Below, in pieces: positions 17,302-27,726 of a stretch of DNA of 64,000 nucleotides (position 1 is the first letter of the stretch; every line of letters starts with the position of its first letter). The stretch is from an uncultured Polaribacter sp. (GTDB lineage: Bacteria > Bacteroidota > Bacteroidia > Flavobacteriales > Flavobacteriaceae): contig CALSME010000004.1 in the NCBI GenBank assembly GCA_943787375.1, positions 214,016 to 278,015 on the forward strand, given 5' to 3'. The notes under the pieces are model-generated. The model was not told where the DNA came from. It ran no database searches and worked only from the letters and a program-made list of their open reading frames with translations. The position numbers were made by a program, and so were the translations under genes.

Positions 17302-20089
17302 ATGAAAAAAATATTACTTCGCGCATGCCTGCTGTTGGCATGTGCAACCATCAACGCACAAGTTACCTACACCCTAGATACCCTAACCAATGTAGACAGT
17401 CTTATAGCTCCCCTAAACAAGGAGAGCTTTACATCGGGGGTCTTGTATGATCGAGTGGTGCCCATTGCCAATTTAACCTCCTTCAACACTGCAACAAATA
17501 ATGTGTCTTCGTTGCCGCATTTTGAACAAGCGCTTTATGAATTGTACCGCGCCGCAAAAAAAAACCAAATTTAACAGTGTTGCCAATGCAAGAAAAGCCT
17601 ATGTTTCGCTGGCAAGAAAAAACAAGGTAGACATTGGAATCATCAATGCACAGCTGCACCGGCTAAATTACAATGCAGAAAACAATCAACTAGGTGCCCT
17701 GAAGTTGACAAACAAGACCTTGACTCCCATTAATGACAAAACACTTTTTCTAGAAAAAGACCTTTTACTCATTGCCCCATTAAAAAAACTGGCCATAGGA
17801 CAAGAAATTACCTATGCTTTTAAAGAGGACTTGTTTTTTGAAGAAAGCTCAAAAAAAATAGTGACACTCACAGCCCAGTTGGACGGCCAGGGCAGCCACA
17901 CGATTATTCAAAATTCACAATTCATCAACAAGGAGGTGGCCATTCGGTATGCAACAACAGGGCCTAAAACCCTAACATTTACAGCCACCTACACCAATGG
18001 CAGTCAAACAACCACAAAAGGCAGCCTTTATGTGAGTGTAGCCAGCGCCAATGCAATGCGAAACCCAGACGAGGGAATTGAAGATGGAAACATTACCGCA
18101 ACCCTCCCTTTTACGGGCTATGAACCCGGGGACCTGCCTATTTTGGGACAGTTGGAATACCGCATTTTTTATCATGGAACCCCCAACAATTACGAACGAA
18201 TCTTAAAAAAACCCATCGTAATTATAGACGGATTTGACCCTTTTGACAGGCGGAAAATTCAAGAAATAGATTATCCAAATGATGGCGAAACGCATCCCGA
18301 TGCTGTTGAAACGCTAATGAGTTACAAAGATAGATACAATAAAACAGAATATCTTATACCCAAACTCCGAGAACTGGGGTACGATGTGGTAATCGTAAAC
18401 CACCCGATTTATGAGGATGTTGCTACTGGAAAAACCATAGACGGAGGAGCAGACTACATAGAGCGCAATGCCATGGCGCACATAGCCTTGTACCAATACC
18501 TCAACAGCAGCATTTATAACAATGGGAGCAACGAGCAATTAACCATTATGGGGCCAAGCATGGGGGGCCAAATAAGCCGCTATGCGTTGGCCTATATGGA
18601 AGAACACAACATAGAGCACAACACAAAATTATGGGTGAGTATTGACAGCCCGCATTTGGGTGCAAACATTCCAATGGGTGCCCAATCAAACATCTACTTT
18701 CTGGGGTATATTCATGGAGAACAAGCCGCAAAAGATATCTATGATTTTTTATTGAATTCACCTGCAGGAAAGCAACAATTGCTATTGCAGTTTTCAAACG
18801 GTGCAAACACCAATTTGCCTCCTTATTTTCAACAATATCACACAAATTTAGAGGCCAATTTGCCCAGCTTCAAAGGCTTCCCCCAACTTCCTAGAAAAAT
18901 TGCGATATCAAATGGTTCCTTAAACAAAGGGATCAACTCCCCAGCTCAAAAAGTATTGGACATTCGAGGTTTTAAAGATTTCTTAGGAATTTCGGTTAAA
19001 GGGTTTCAAAATGAACAATGGTTTATAAAAAATACAGGGCAGCGCAAAAAAATATTTTTCGGAGAAGTTGATAAAGTTTTTAGTGGATATTCAATGACCC
19101 ATCGATTTACAAATCCCTTAGTTTACGGAGCGTTGGATGCGGTTCAAGGGGGGATGGCAGACAGTCATGGTGACATAAAGATTGAAATTGAAAAGAATCT
19201 GGAGAAATTAATAAATAACGGAGATTTGGACCGAATGAGTCTTAGAACATATGTTCCAAACCATGCATTCGTACCTACGGTAAGTTCTTTAGCATTTAAA
19301 GACCCTAACTTTAATTGGAGAAATAACATCGACAGAGATCTTACCTGTACCAATGAAATTCCTTTTGATACCTATTATGCGCCAATAGACAATGAAAACC
19401 ATGTTTCTTTTACCCAAGAGAGTGTAAATTGGCTGTTTCAAGAATTGGCTGGAAACCACCAACCGGCAAGCGTGCGTAAAGAATTTACCCACAGCAGTTT
19501 GTCTGGAGACATCGCGGTTTGCGACAACAAAAGAAATACCTATACCCTAGACATCCCAGACAGTTGTAGCGGCTATACGATAACATGGAGTACCTCCGAT
19601 AATATGGAAATTTATGCCTCCACAAACAACAGTGTCAACGTAAGACGCCTAAGAGATGCTACTTCGCCCATTGGTTTTGTAAGTGCCTACATCAAAGAAA
19701 TAGACCAGTGGCTTACCAACATTGTTTGGGTGGGCATCCCAAGTCCCGATTTTTTACGCATCCAAAAACTAGGAAGCTATGGGTTTTATAGCAATCAATG
19801 GACCAAATTGAAAGTGGTGCATCCCATACCAGCTTCAGAATTCACGGCAGAAGACCCTAGCAATGGGCTAAGCTATCAATGGTCGGTGCCCAACAGTCAG
19901 GTACGGAATTTTACAGATACCAGTACCATCGATGTCAATCCCAACTATTCGGGACAATTGAATGTGGGCGTAAAAATGCAAAACCCCTGTGGTTGCACCG
20001 ATTTCCATTATCAATTATTTGATGTACAAAGACCCGGAGGATCGGGCTCTGGAGGTGGCGGAATACTCACCCCATTTGGTGGAAATTAA
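17302..20089 (+). pseudogene. Large secreted lipase-like alpha/beta hydrolase, frame broken at an A9 tract
   Basis: From the ATG at 17302 the frame encodes a signal peptide (about residues 1-20, ending INAQ) and 90 residues, then stops at 17574. With eight instead of nine A at 17556-17564 it joins the following frame and gives one protein of about 928 residues. The middle has an alpha/beta hydrolase core: PIVIIDGFDPFD, YDVVIVNHP, the nucleophile elbow MGPSMGGQ with Ser at about residue 419, and SIDSPHLGANIP, all lipase-like. The C-terminus is beta-rich and ends in a Gly/Ser-rich stretch. It probably acts outside the cytoplasm on esters or lipids; this is inferred. The break may be a real mutation, a phase-variable or slippage-corrected tract, or a sequencing error. 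Confidence 0.75.
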
Positions 20090-20136
20090 AAAAAAATAGT
20101 AAAAAAAAACTTTAAAAAAGGGGAAGTTGTTTTTAG

Positions 20137-20172
20137 AAAAGGCGTCATTAAAAATTTTAATGGCGTTTTTTT
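20137..20172 (+). terminator. Terminator after the lipase-like gene
   Basis: Long imperfect stem (AAAAGGCGTCATTAAAA against TTTTAATGGCGTTTTTT with G-T pairs), ending in a T7 run, about 50-80 bases after the stop codon. Confidence 0.75.
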
Positions 20173-20262
20173 AGTTTCAAAAAAAAAAAAATATTACATT
20201 CGTAGAAGAAAGTTTTCTACCCCTTCAAAAAAACTTTAGAACAGTTTTATAATTGCTATAAG

Positions 20263-21390
20263 ATGACTACAGCGGAGGTCTTTAACTTGTTTTTACTTAT
20301 AAGTGCCCTGCATGGGTTCTTATTTTGCTTTATCATGCTGTTTTCTAAATACCGAAAAAACAAGAGCATTCTCTTTATCAATTTACTAGTTTTAGTCATT
20401 TCTTTAAACAACCTACAATCTTGGATTCTTGCCAAAGATTTTTTTATTGAATATTTCTTTTTAGACTATGTACACATTCCCTGGCACTTTTTAATTGCTC
20501 CTTTCTTTTATATGTTTTTAATCAACTATCTGGAAATTCATGCAAAGAGTAAAAACCTGCTAAAAATAGTACTTCCCATATTTCTAAGCATCATCAGTAT
20601 TCGAATTGGATTTGTTTCTTTTTTTAGCAATCGAAACACGGCAGACATTGCCCATCTCTTTGAAAAATATACCTCCTTTGAAGAAATTTTCAGTCTGCTA
20701 GTATCCCTTACTATTTTTACCTATTCCTTTCATATTCTATCTCGAAAAGAAAAGCTTTTCTCTAAAATACTCACTTATGACAATTTAAAATGGATCTACA
20801 CCTTCTTTAAATTAGGCCTACTAACCTATGCTTTTTGGATTGTTGCTTTGGCAATTACCGTGGCATTGGATTTTAAAGAGTTTATATATTCCTATTATCC
20901 ATTACGCGTTTTAACCACCGTTTTAATTTATTGGATTGGCTACCAAGCCATCCTTCAATTGCGGTTATTGAAAGAGCGAAAAGGCCTGAGAAAACAATTA
21001 AACGCCGAAAGGAAAATCGCTTCAAAAAATCAACAAACAGCGGAGGATACCACAGCACAAAGAATACTTTTTAACCAAATTAACGACTATATAGTAGCAC
21101 AACAGGTCTATACCGAACCCAAATTAACCGTAGAATTTGTAGCGAATCAATTAGACCTGAATCCGTCAAAAGTATCACAGCTCATCAAACAGTTTACCGA
21201 TAAAAATTTCAATGATTTCATGAATGAGCATCGTATCAATTTATCAAAACACCTCCTCAGAAATCAAGCCTATCAACAATACACCATTACCTCCATTGGC
21301 TTAGAATCGGGGTTCAACTCAAGGTCTGCTTTTTATCATACCTTTAAGAAGCATACGGGCGTTACACCGAGTGCCTATCAAAAGCAATAA
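20263..21390 (+). CDS. Membrane-anchored AraC-family transcriptional regulator
   Basis: A 375-residue protein. Residues about 1-235 contain six to seven hydrophobic helices (VFNLFLLISALHGFLFCFIML at the start). A basic linker (LRLLKERKGLRKQLNAERK) follows, then a C-terminal AraC-type double helix-turn-helix (about 270-375; VEFVANQLDLNPSKVSQLIK and the signature SIGLESGFNSRSAFYHTFKKHTG). Such membrane-AraC regulators in Bacteroidetes sense a signal in or near the membrane. It lies just downstream of the lipoprotein/lipase locus, behind a terminator, so it has its own promoter. It is a reasonable but unproven candidate for binding the composite promoter elements at 13.5-16.6 kb. Confidence 0.87.
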   Translation: MTTAEVFNLFLLISALHGFLFCFIMLFSKYRKNKSILFINLLVLVISLNNLQSWILAKDFFIEYFFLDYVHIPWHFLIAPFFYMFLINYLEIHAKSKNLLKIVLPIFLSIISIRIGFVSFFSNRNTADIAHLFEKYTSFEEIFSLLVSLTIFTYSFHILSRKEKLFSKILTYDNLKWIYTFFKLGLLTYAFWIVALAITVALDFKEFIYSYYPLRVLTTVLIYWIGYQAILQLRLLKERKGLRKQLNAERKIASKNQQTAEDTTAQRILFNQINDYIVAQQVYTEPKLTVEFVANQLDLNPSKVSQLIKQFTDKNFNDFMNEHRINLSKHLLRNQAYQQYTITSIGLESGFNSRSAFYHTFKKHTGVTPSAYQKQ

Positions 21391-21506
21391 AGTTTTTTAG
21401 AGAATGATCTTCAAACAACCCCAACCCCCCCTTAAATTCTGAGCGTGTTTTTTCCTACTCAAACCTGAATTTACTATCTTGCTTCTTTTCTAATCAATAG
21501 CGATTT

Positions 21507-22148
21507 ATGAAGCCTCTCTTACTTTTCTTTTTTTGGAGTGTATGCCTAACGGCACATGCCCAAGATGTGGCAATTTTAAAATACAATGGCGGTGGCGATT
21601 GGTATGCAAACCCAACTGCAATTCCTAATTTAATTGCCTTTACCAATGCAACAATTAAAACCACGATTTCTAAAAACCCAAAAACGGTGGCGGTAGGCAG
21701 TCAAGATCTTTTTAGTTATCCCATGGTATTTATGACCGGTCATGGAAATGTTATATTCTCAGAGACAGAAGCAGAAAACTTAAAAAACTATTTAATCTCC
21801 GGAGGTTTTTTACACATTTCCGATAATTATGGATTGGATACCTACATTCGAAAAGCACTCAAAAAAGTGTTTCCTGCATTGGAATTGATCGAAGTTCCTT
21901 CCAATCATGCGCTTTACAACCAGACCTATAAATTTCCAAATGGCATTCCAAAAATTCATGAACATGATCAAAAGAAAGCCCAAGGATTTGGATTGTTTTT
22001 CGAAGGCAGATTGATGGTTTTTTATGATTATGAAACCGATCTAAGTGATGGTTGGGAAGATGCAGAAATACACAACAACCCTAAAGAAATTCGAGAAAAA
22101 GCCTTAAAAATGGGATCGAATATTATTGAATATGCTTTTAAAAATTAA
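21507..22148 (+). CDS. DUF4159 domain protein
   Basis: A 213-residue exported protein: signal peptide of about 18 residues (ending AHAQ), then AILKYNGGGDWYANPTAIPNL, FMTGHGNVIFSE, and the glutamine-amidotransferase-like FLHISDNYGLDTYIRK. Late motifs are HALYNQTYKFPNG and DYETDLSDGWED. These are typical of DUF4159, a domain also found in larger BatA/von Willebrand-related membrane proteins. Here it stands alone. Biochemical function not known. The stop is within a few bases of the symporter start, so the two are probably one operon. Confidence 0.85.
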   Translation: MKPLLLFFFWSVCLTAHAQDVAILKYNGGGDWYANPTAIPNLIAFTNATIKTTISKNPKTVAVGSQDLFSYPMVFMTGHGNVIFSETEAENLKNYLISGGFLHISDNYGLDTYIRKALKKVFPALELIEVPSNHALYNQTYKFPNGIPKIHEHDQKKAQGFGLFFEGRLMVFYDYETDLSDGWEDAEIHNNPKEIREKALKMGSNIIEYAFKN

Positions 22149-22152
22149 TGCA

Positions 22153-23058
22153 ATGCAACATCAAATAGACATCGATGCTATTAAAATAAACTTTGATACC
22201 CAAGGGTTATGGATTTTAAACATTGCCATTGCATTTATCATGTTTGGCGTTGCATTGGGAATATCTATGGCCGATTTTAAACGCTTGCTAAAAAATCCTA
22301 AAATTGTTTTTGTGGGGGTATTGTCTCAATTTTTTCTTTTGCCTGCAACAACTTTTTTGGCGATTTTAGTCCTAGAGCCCCATCCCAGTTTTGCACTAGG
22401 CATGATACTCATTGCAGCTTGTCCGGGCGGAAATGTTTCGAATTTTTTCAGTAAAATGGCAGGTGGAAATGCTGCATTGTCTGTAAGTTTAACCGCTTTT
22501 GCAACCCTCATTTGCATTGGAATGACCCCCTTTAATTTACAGTTTTGGGGAAGTTTGTATGGGCCTACCAATGAAATCTTAAAAACAGTAAAACTGAATC
22601 CAGTAGACCTTCTTAAATTGGTTTCTCTTATCTTGGGAATTCCATTGTTTTTTGGAATGCTTATAAAACACTACCGTGCCGCGATGGCTCAAAAAATAGA
22701 AAGAATATTAAAACCGCTTTCGATGTTGGTCTTTATCGCCCTTATTGTAATTGCTTTTTCACAAAATTTGGAGGTGTTTTTCAACCACATTCACCATGTG
22801 GCAATGTTGGTTATTTTTCATAATATTTTCGCGTATGTTTTAGGCTATTTCACGGCTAAAAGCTTTGGATTGAATCGGAGAGACACCAAAACAATTGCCA
22901 TAGAAACGGGAATTCAGAATGGAGGGTTGGGATTGTTATTAATTTTTGGTTTCTTTGATGGCTTGGGAGGAATGGCACTATTGGCTGCATTCTGGGGAAT
23001 ATGGGATGTTTTTTCCGGTTTGCTTCTTGCCACCTATTGGGGGAGAAAATTGGACTGA
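22153..23058 (+). CDS. Bile acid:sodium symporter family protein
   Basis: A 301-residue membrane protein with about nine to ten helices, of the BASS/SBF fold. Motifs: FIMFGVALGISMADFKRLLKNPK, ACPGGNVSNFFSKMAGGNAALSVSLTA (the crossover helix with the sodium-site residues), and IAIETGIQNGGLGLLL (the second crossover motif). These transporters couple sodium to uptake of organic anions; the substrate in Flavobacteria is not known. The ATG at 22153 is preferred over an earlier TTG that would overlap the preceding gene. Confidence 0.88.
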   Translation: MQHQIDIDAIKINFDTQGLWILNIAIAFIMFGVALGISMADFKRLLKNPKIVFVGVLSQFFLLPATTFLAILVLEPHPSFALGMILIAACPGGNVSNFFSKMAGGNAALSVSLTAFATLICIGMTPFNLQFWGSLYGPTNEILKTVKLNPVDLLKLVSLILGIPLFFGMLIKHYRAAMAQKIERILKPLSMLVFIALIVIAFSQNLEVFFNHIHHVAMLVIFHNIFAYVLGYFTAKSFGLNRRDTKTIAIETGIQNGGLGLLLIFGFFDGLGGMALLAAFWGIWDVFSGLLLATYWGRKLD

Positions 23059-23099
23059 GAAATTGTATAAAGATGCTTGAAGAAATAAATAATTAGGAT

Positions 23100-24167
23100 A
23101 TGATACAGAAAATTTGGTTTGCTTTTGTGTCAAACACCATCCAATTGGGATTGTTTTTTTACAGTAAAAAAATAACCGTTCGCGGTCGGAAAAACGTTCC
23201 AAAAAAAGGCGCTGTTTTGTTTGCTGTAAATCATCCAAATGGATTGGTAGACCCGCTGTATGTAACCACTACAAATAGGCGACAAAATCATTTTTTAGTA
23301 AGAGCCGCCTCCTTTAAAAAACCGTTTATTAAAAAGATTTTAGAGTCTTTAAATTTAATGCCCATTTATCGAATTCGAGACGGCATACAACAACTTGCCA
23401 ACAATCAAGAAATTTTTGAAAAGTGTTTTAAAATTTTACACAACCAAGAAACTTTAATGATTTTCCCAGAAGGAAGTCACAATAAAAAAAGAACGATACG
23501 CCTTTTAAGTAAAGGTTTTACACGCATTGTTTCTGGGGCTCTAGAAAAACACCCCGAATTGGAAATACAAGTAGTGCCCGTTGGCATTACCTATCAGCAT
23601 CCGTCAGATTTTCCAGCAAAAGTAGTTGTGCAGTATGGGCAACCTATTGCAACGAGAACAATTTTTGAAGCAAATACATCCGCAAAAGCAATCAATATTT
23701 TAAAAACAACTGTCACAGCACAATTAAAAACACTGAGTGTTCACATACCCGATGATGCGCATTATGAAACTATTTTACAACAACTCGTTGCAGCCCAAGT
23801 CGATTTTACCCAGGTAGATAAAGTTAATAAAATGATTGAAAGCGGCAGCTTCCCAAAGCCTAAAAAGAAGCGAAAGAATTTTTTAAGTCCCTTACGATAT
23901 CTTATACAACTGAATGGCATACTTCCTTATTTAATTTGGAGAATAGCCCTCAAAAAAATTGATGAGATTGAATTTATAGATACCTTTCGCTTTAGTGTAA
24001 ACCTGGTATTGATTCCTGTTTTTTATGCAGTACAGGCAGGGATACTTGGAGTTCTTTTCGGAGCTTTAGTGGGGTTCTTTTACCTAAGTATTTCTGCTTT
24101 ATTGGTACTATTGTATGTGAAGTTTGCCCCTACCAATGCAAAAGCACATATCGAATTCAAGACCTAA
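23100..24167 (+). CDS. 1-acyl-glycerol-3-phosphate acyltransferase-like protein (PlsC domain)
   Basis: A 355-residue protein. The PlsC acyltransferase motifs are clear: NHPNGLVDP (block I, normally NHx4D; here the spacing is NH-PNGLV-D), a block II-like region LVRAASFKKPFIKKIL, FPEGSHNKKR (block III), and VPVGITY (block IV). Two hydrophobic helices at about residues 300-345 anchor it to the membrane. It probably transfers an acyl chain to a lysophospholipid or related glycerolipid. It starts 41 bases after the symporter gene. The C-terminal half (residues about 215-300) is outside the acyltransferase domain and not recognised. Confidence 0.85.
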   Translation: MIQKIWFAFVSNTIQLGLFFYSKKITVRGRKNVPKKGAVLFAVNHPNGLVDPLYVTTTNRRQNHFLVRAASFKKPFIKKILESLNLMPIYRIRDGIQQLANNQEIFEKCFKILHNQETLMIFPEGSHNKKRTIRLLSKGFTRIVSGALEKHPELEIQVVPVGITYQHPSDFPAKVVVQYGQPIATRTIFEANTSAKAINILKTTVTAQLKTLSVHIPDDAHYETILQQLVAAQVDFTQVDKVNKMIESGSFPKPKKKRKNFLSPLRYLIQLNGILPYLIWRIALKKIDEIEFIDTFRFSVNLVLIPVFYAVQAGILGVLFGALVGFFYLSISALLVLLYVKFAPTNAKAHIEFKT

Positions 24168-24197
24168 AAGAAGTCCCCTAAAACAAAAAAACTTAAT

Positions 24198-27113
24198 TTA
24201 ATTAATAATTGCATTTTGGATGATCTGCTGAATTTTTGTGCGCATGTCCTGTTGAACCAATCCATCATTTTCCATTGTTGGATAGACTCTATTCGATAGG
24301 AAAACATATACGATTTCACTTTTTGGATCTGCCCAGGTATAGGTGCCGGTAAAACCCGAATGACCAAAACTCTCCTCGGAAACACAACCACAAGTAGCTT
24401 TCACTGCTGGATCTAATTGCGGCTTGTCAAAGCCCAAACCTCTGCGAACCTTCTCCTCAGAAAAATAACGTTTGTTAAATTTTGTGATGGTTTCGGTCTT
24501 TAGATATCTTTTGCCTCCATAAAAGCCTTTCTGCAAATACATTTGCATCATCTTTGCAATATCATTGGCATTGGAAAATAGCCCAGCATGTCCACCAATA
24601 CCTCCCAACATGGCAGCACCCATATCATGTACATTACCGTGCAACAATTGGTTTCTAAAATAACGATCTTTTTCAGTAGGTATGATTTCTTTTTTGTTGA
24701 ATTTCGAAAGTGGTAAATAGGTCATTCTATGCGCACCCATGGATTTATAAAAGGTTTCATCCGCTAATTTTGCCAAGCTCTTTTTGTATTTTTTCTCCAG
24801 CACTTCTTTAAAAATATAATAGCCTAAATCGCTGTATTTATAACCTAACTCCTCTCTTTGAGATGCCTCTTTGATATAGGCATAAATGCTGTCTTTATAA
24901 TTTTTTCTTAAATAAAGGTTTTCGGCAACTTTGGTCTTGTACAAGGAAGTCTTTTTAGTACTATAGAATTGCTTTAAATTAGCTCCCGTAATACTGTCTT
25001 GTGTATCTTTATAAAAAGGAATCCACGATTTTAGGCGTCCATAATGTGACAATATTTCTTTTACGGTAACAGTGTCTTTGTTCGATTTCTTGAAGATAGG
25101 CAGCAGTTCTTTCAATGTTGAATTTAGAGAAAATACCCCCTCCTCTTCTGCTTTCATAATTAAAGGCAAGGAGGCTAAAATTTTAGTAAGAGATGCCACA
25201 TCATAAAGATCGGAATTGGTTACTTTTTTCTGTTGATTATTGGTATGATGACCAAAACTTTTTTGGTAAACAACCTTCCCGTATCTAGCAACTAAAACTT
25301 GAGCTCCAGGAGCCATTTTTTCTTTTAAAATGGTATCTATTGTTCTTTCAATATATTTTAATTTTTCTAAAGAAAACCCAACATCTTCGGGGATTGAATA
25401 CCCCAATCTGTTTAAGTTTGAAGTAGATAACCCGAATCCTTCTGGAAATTCTTTTTTAATCGATACTGGCAATTTCCCTTTGGCTGTAATGGCGCCAAAA
25501 ATAAGTTGTGCCGTAAGTTCTTGTGCGATGCGACTGTTCTGATAAGAAACCACAATACTCTCGATATCTGCGAAAGATTTTACTTGCAATAAGCTGTATG
25601 GACTTGCGAAAACAGACAAAATCACTCTTTTAGTTCGTGCAATTTCTTGTAATTTATTTCGATCTTTTTTACGGAACTTATAGCTTTTCCAAGGATGTAA
25701 ATTCGATGTATGAAAACCAACAATCACTAAATTATATGGTTTTAATTTCTGATTTAATTGGGCATCATTTGCCGCTAAAATATCAATTTTAGTATAGTTC
25801 TTTAGCATGGAAACAAAATGTTCTCCAGAATCATCTCCTAAAGATACATAGGCAATTTGTTGTTTATCAAGGTTTCTTATCGGTAGAAGTTGTGCTTCAC
25901 TTTTAATGACGGTCAAGGATTTTTCAACTAATTTCCGATGAAGTAATGCATCTTGTACAGTATTTAAGTCTTCATTTAAATTCGAAATTGCAACGGGTTT
26001 GTAATCATTTAAACCCACTAGATACTTTGCCGCAAGAATTTTACGTACAGAAACATCCAAACGTTCCTCCGTTAAAATACCGGTTTTTAAAGAGGATTTC
26101 ATTAATTGAACAGACCCTGGGACGTCTTGCGGTATTAACAATAAATCATTTCCCGCTAAGATTGCCGCCAAATCTATTTCTGAAGAAGTAGAATAATTGG
26201 CAGCTCCTTTCATGTTAAGTCCATCCGTAATAATCAATCCTAAAAAGCCCATCTTCACTTTCAAGAGATCCGTCACTATTTTTGGTGATAAAGAGGAAGG
26301 TAAAGCTGCATTTGGTTCTATCTGAGGAATACTTAAATGTGCGGTCATTACGCTTGCAACGCCAGCATCAAACATTTTTTTATAGGGATACAATTCTAAA
26401 GTATCTAAGCGTTGAGCGTCAAAATTAACAACAGGTAAGGTATGGTGCGAGTCGGTTGCCGTATCTCCGTGACCAGGGAAATGTTTTGCATTTGCCAAGA
26501 CTCCTACGCTTTGCATTCCTTTTGTAAAGGCAATGGACTTGTCAGTTACATTCATTTTATTTTCACCAAAAGAACGGTTGCCAATGATTGGATTGTCTGG
26601 ATTGGTATTGATGTCTACTACGGGGGCAAAATTAATATGTATGCCCAATCTTTTACAGTGTGCTCCTACTCTTTCTCCAAATTGCTCAATAAATGAATTC
26701 TCTTGAATAGCGCCTAGTGTCATGTTCCAGGGATATCGAAACGTGTTTTTTAAACGCATATCTAAGCCCCATTCTCCGTCGATACCGATCAATAAAGGCA
26801 CTTTAGAAAGCGCTTGATATTTGTTGTTTAAAACAGCTTGTTTTACAGGAGTTCCTTGCATGAAAATTAAATTTCCTACATGATATTTGGTAATCAATTC
26901 TGAAATGAAATTTTCGTGTTTTTGGTCTAAGTTAGAATAGGCTTGCACCATAAACAACTGTCCAATTTTCTGATCAACAGTCATCGCATTCATCAAACTG
27001 TCTACCCAAATTTGTTGTGCTTCAAAGTTTTCTGCTCTTAAAGGAGCGACACTTTGAGCACACAGGTTTGAGACTACTGCAATACAAAATACGAAAAGCA
27101 ACTTTTTTTTCAT
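24198..27113 (-). CDS. GH3 (NagZ-like) beta-N-acetylhexosaminidase fused to a serine hydrolase/beta-lactamase-like domain
   Basis: A 971-residue protein with a signal peptide (about 1-19, ending NLCAQ). Residues about 30-380 are a glycoside hydrolase 3 domain with the NagZ-type loop KHFPGHGDTATDSHH (His/Asp general-acid dyad) and ITDGLNMKGA (Asp nucleophile). A GH3 C-domain follows. Residues about 600-971 form a class C beta-lactamase-like serine hydrolase with SLTK (Ser641, Lys644) and YSDLGYY as the tyrosine motif. This fusion is known in Bacteroidetes. It probably acts on peptidoglycan fragments in the periplasm, removing GlcNAc and then hydrolysing a second bond. Single gene. Confidence 0.92.
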   Translation of the reverse strand: MKKKLLFVFCIAVVSNLCAQSVAPLRAENFEAQQIWVDSLMNAMTVDQKIGQLFMVQAYSNLDQKHENFISELITKYHVGNLIFMQGTPVKQAVLNNKYQALSKVPLLIGIDGEWGLDMRLKNTFRYPWNMTLGAIQENSFIEQFGERVGAHCKRLGIHINFAPVVDINTNPDNPIIGNRSFGENKMNVTDKSIAFTKGMQSVGVLANAKHFPGHGDTATDSHHTLPVVNFDAQRLDTLELYPYKKMFDAGVASVMTAHLSIPQIEPNAALPSSLSPKIVTDLLKVKMGFLGLIITDGLNMKGAANYSTSSEIDLAAILAGNDLLLIPQDVPGSVQLMKSSLKTGILTEERLDVSVRKILAAKYLVGLNDYKPVAISNLNEDLNTVQDALLHRKLVEKSLTVIKSEAQLLPIRNLDKQQIAYVSLGDDSGEHFVSMLKNYTKIDILAANDAQLNQKLKPYNLVIVGFHTSNLHPWKSYKFRKKDRNKLQEIARTKRVILSVFASPYSLLQVKSFADIESIVVSYQNSRIAQELTAQLIFGAITAKGKLPVSIKKEFPEGFGLSTSNLNRLGYSIPEDVGFSLEKLKYIERTIDTILKEKMAPGAQVLVARYGKVVYQKSFGHHTNNQQKKVTNSDLYDVASLTKILASLPLIMKAEEEGVFSLNSTLKELLPIFKKSNKDTVTVKEILSHYGRLKSWIPFYKDTQDSITGANLKQFYSTKKTSLYKTKVAENLYLRKNYKDSIYAYIKEASQREELGYKYSDLGYYIFKEVLEKKYKKSLAKLADETFYKSMGAHRMTYLPLSKFNKKEIIPTEKDRYFRNQLLHGNVHDMGAAMLGGIGGHAGLFSNANDIAKMMQMYLQKGFYGGKRYLKTETITKFNKRYFSEEKVRRGLGFDKPQLDPAVKATCGCVSEESFGHSGFTGTYTWADPKSEIVYVFLSNRVYPTMENDGLVQQDMRTKIQQIIQNAIIN

Positions 27114-27132
27114 GTGTGTATTCTTTCAATTT

Positions 27133-27618
27133 TTATACCAAAAAACGTTTGTGCCAACTTTTATTGGCTGTAACCTCCCAGTTGTTTTCAAAATCTTCTT
27201 TTGTAGCAATCATATTGTTAAAAACAATCGTCGATGCGGAGATTTTTTTTGCTTTGGCAAAGCGCTGAAAAACGGGCAGTTTTACAATATTAATGGTCTC
27301 ATTATCTTTAAAACTAACATTCATTTTATCCATTAAATCTACTTGTAATTCAGATTGTAAGGCTTGTACAAATCGAACGGAACTATCGATAGAACAGCCA
27401 GAAACATTGTTAAAACTTTCATCTACAGCCAATACTAAAAACTGATTGTATTTAATGGTAAAAGATCCTTTTAAATCATCTCCATGGCGTGTCCATTGAT
27501 TGATGAATTCTTCTGCTTTTGCTGAAATAAATTCGATTTCTTGCTCCGTAAATTCTCGATCTGATTGGTAAATCCAAACACGAGAATTATTTGGTAAATT
27601 TTTATAATGGGTAAACAT
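27133..27618 (-). CDS. Conserved Bacteroidetes protein of unknown function (often mislabelled ABC transporter ATPase)
   Basis: A 161-residue cytosolic protein, with no signal peptide. It starts MFTHYKNLPNNSRVWIYQSDREF and contains INQWTRHGDDLKGSFTIKY, AVDESFNNVSGCSIDSSVRF, and the ending NNWEVTANKSWHKRF. It is well conserved in Flavobacteria, where databases often call it an ABC transporter ATPase. No Walker A, Walker B or LSGGQ motif is present, so that name is not supported. It lies 19 bases upstream of the GH3 fusion gene on the same strand and may be co-transcribed. Confidence 0.75.
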   Translation of the reverse strand: MFTHYKNLPNNSRVWIYQSDREFTEQEIEFISAKAEEFINQWTRHGDDLKGSFTIKYNQFLVLAVDESFNNVSGCSIDSSVRFVQALQSELQVDLMDKMNVSFKDNETINIVKLPVFQRFAKAKKISASTIVFNNMIATKEDFENNWEVTANKSWHKRFLV

Positions 27619-27689
27619 TTTGAATGCTTTTAATTAATTTATAGAAGCATACACTCCTACTATTTTTTCAGGATCTTAAAACAATCCTA

Positions 27690-27720
27690 GACCTGTCAGG
27701 TTTTGAAAACCTAACAGGTC
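27690..27720. repeat. Palindromic GACCTGT(C/T)AGGTTTT repeat
   Basis: Fifteen-base arms GACCTGTCAGGTTTT and AAAACCTAACAGGTC around a single central G, one mismatch. It lies between the exonuclease and the next gene on the minus strand. Palindromes of this sequence are, from memory, a widespread intergenic repeat in Bacteroidetes. It could also serve as a terminator: a T4 follows on the plus strand, but not on the strand of the neighbouring genes. Confidence 0.7.
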
Positions 27721-27726
27721 TTTTAA

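Noticed and set aside
17501..20089. Reading frame starting at 17501 as an independent 862-residue protein
   Set aside because: Its first residues overlap the end of the signal-peptide frame and look non-native; sequence continuity shows it is the downstream part of the gene starting at 17302.
27133..27618. ABC transporter ATPase label
   Set aside because: No Walker or signature motifs in 161 residues; the usual database name is not supported.
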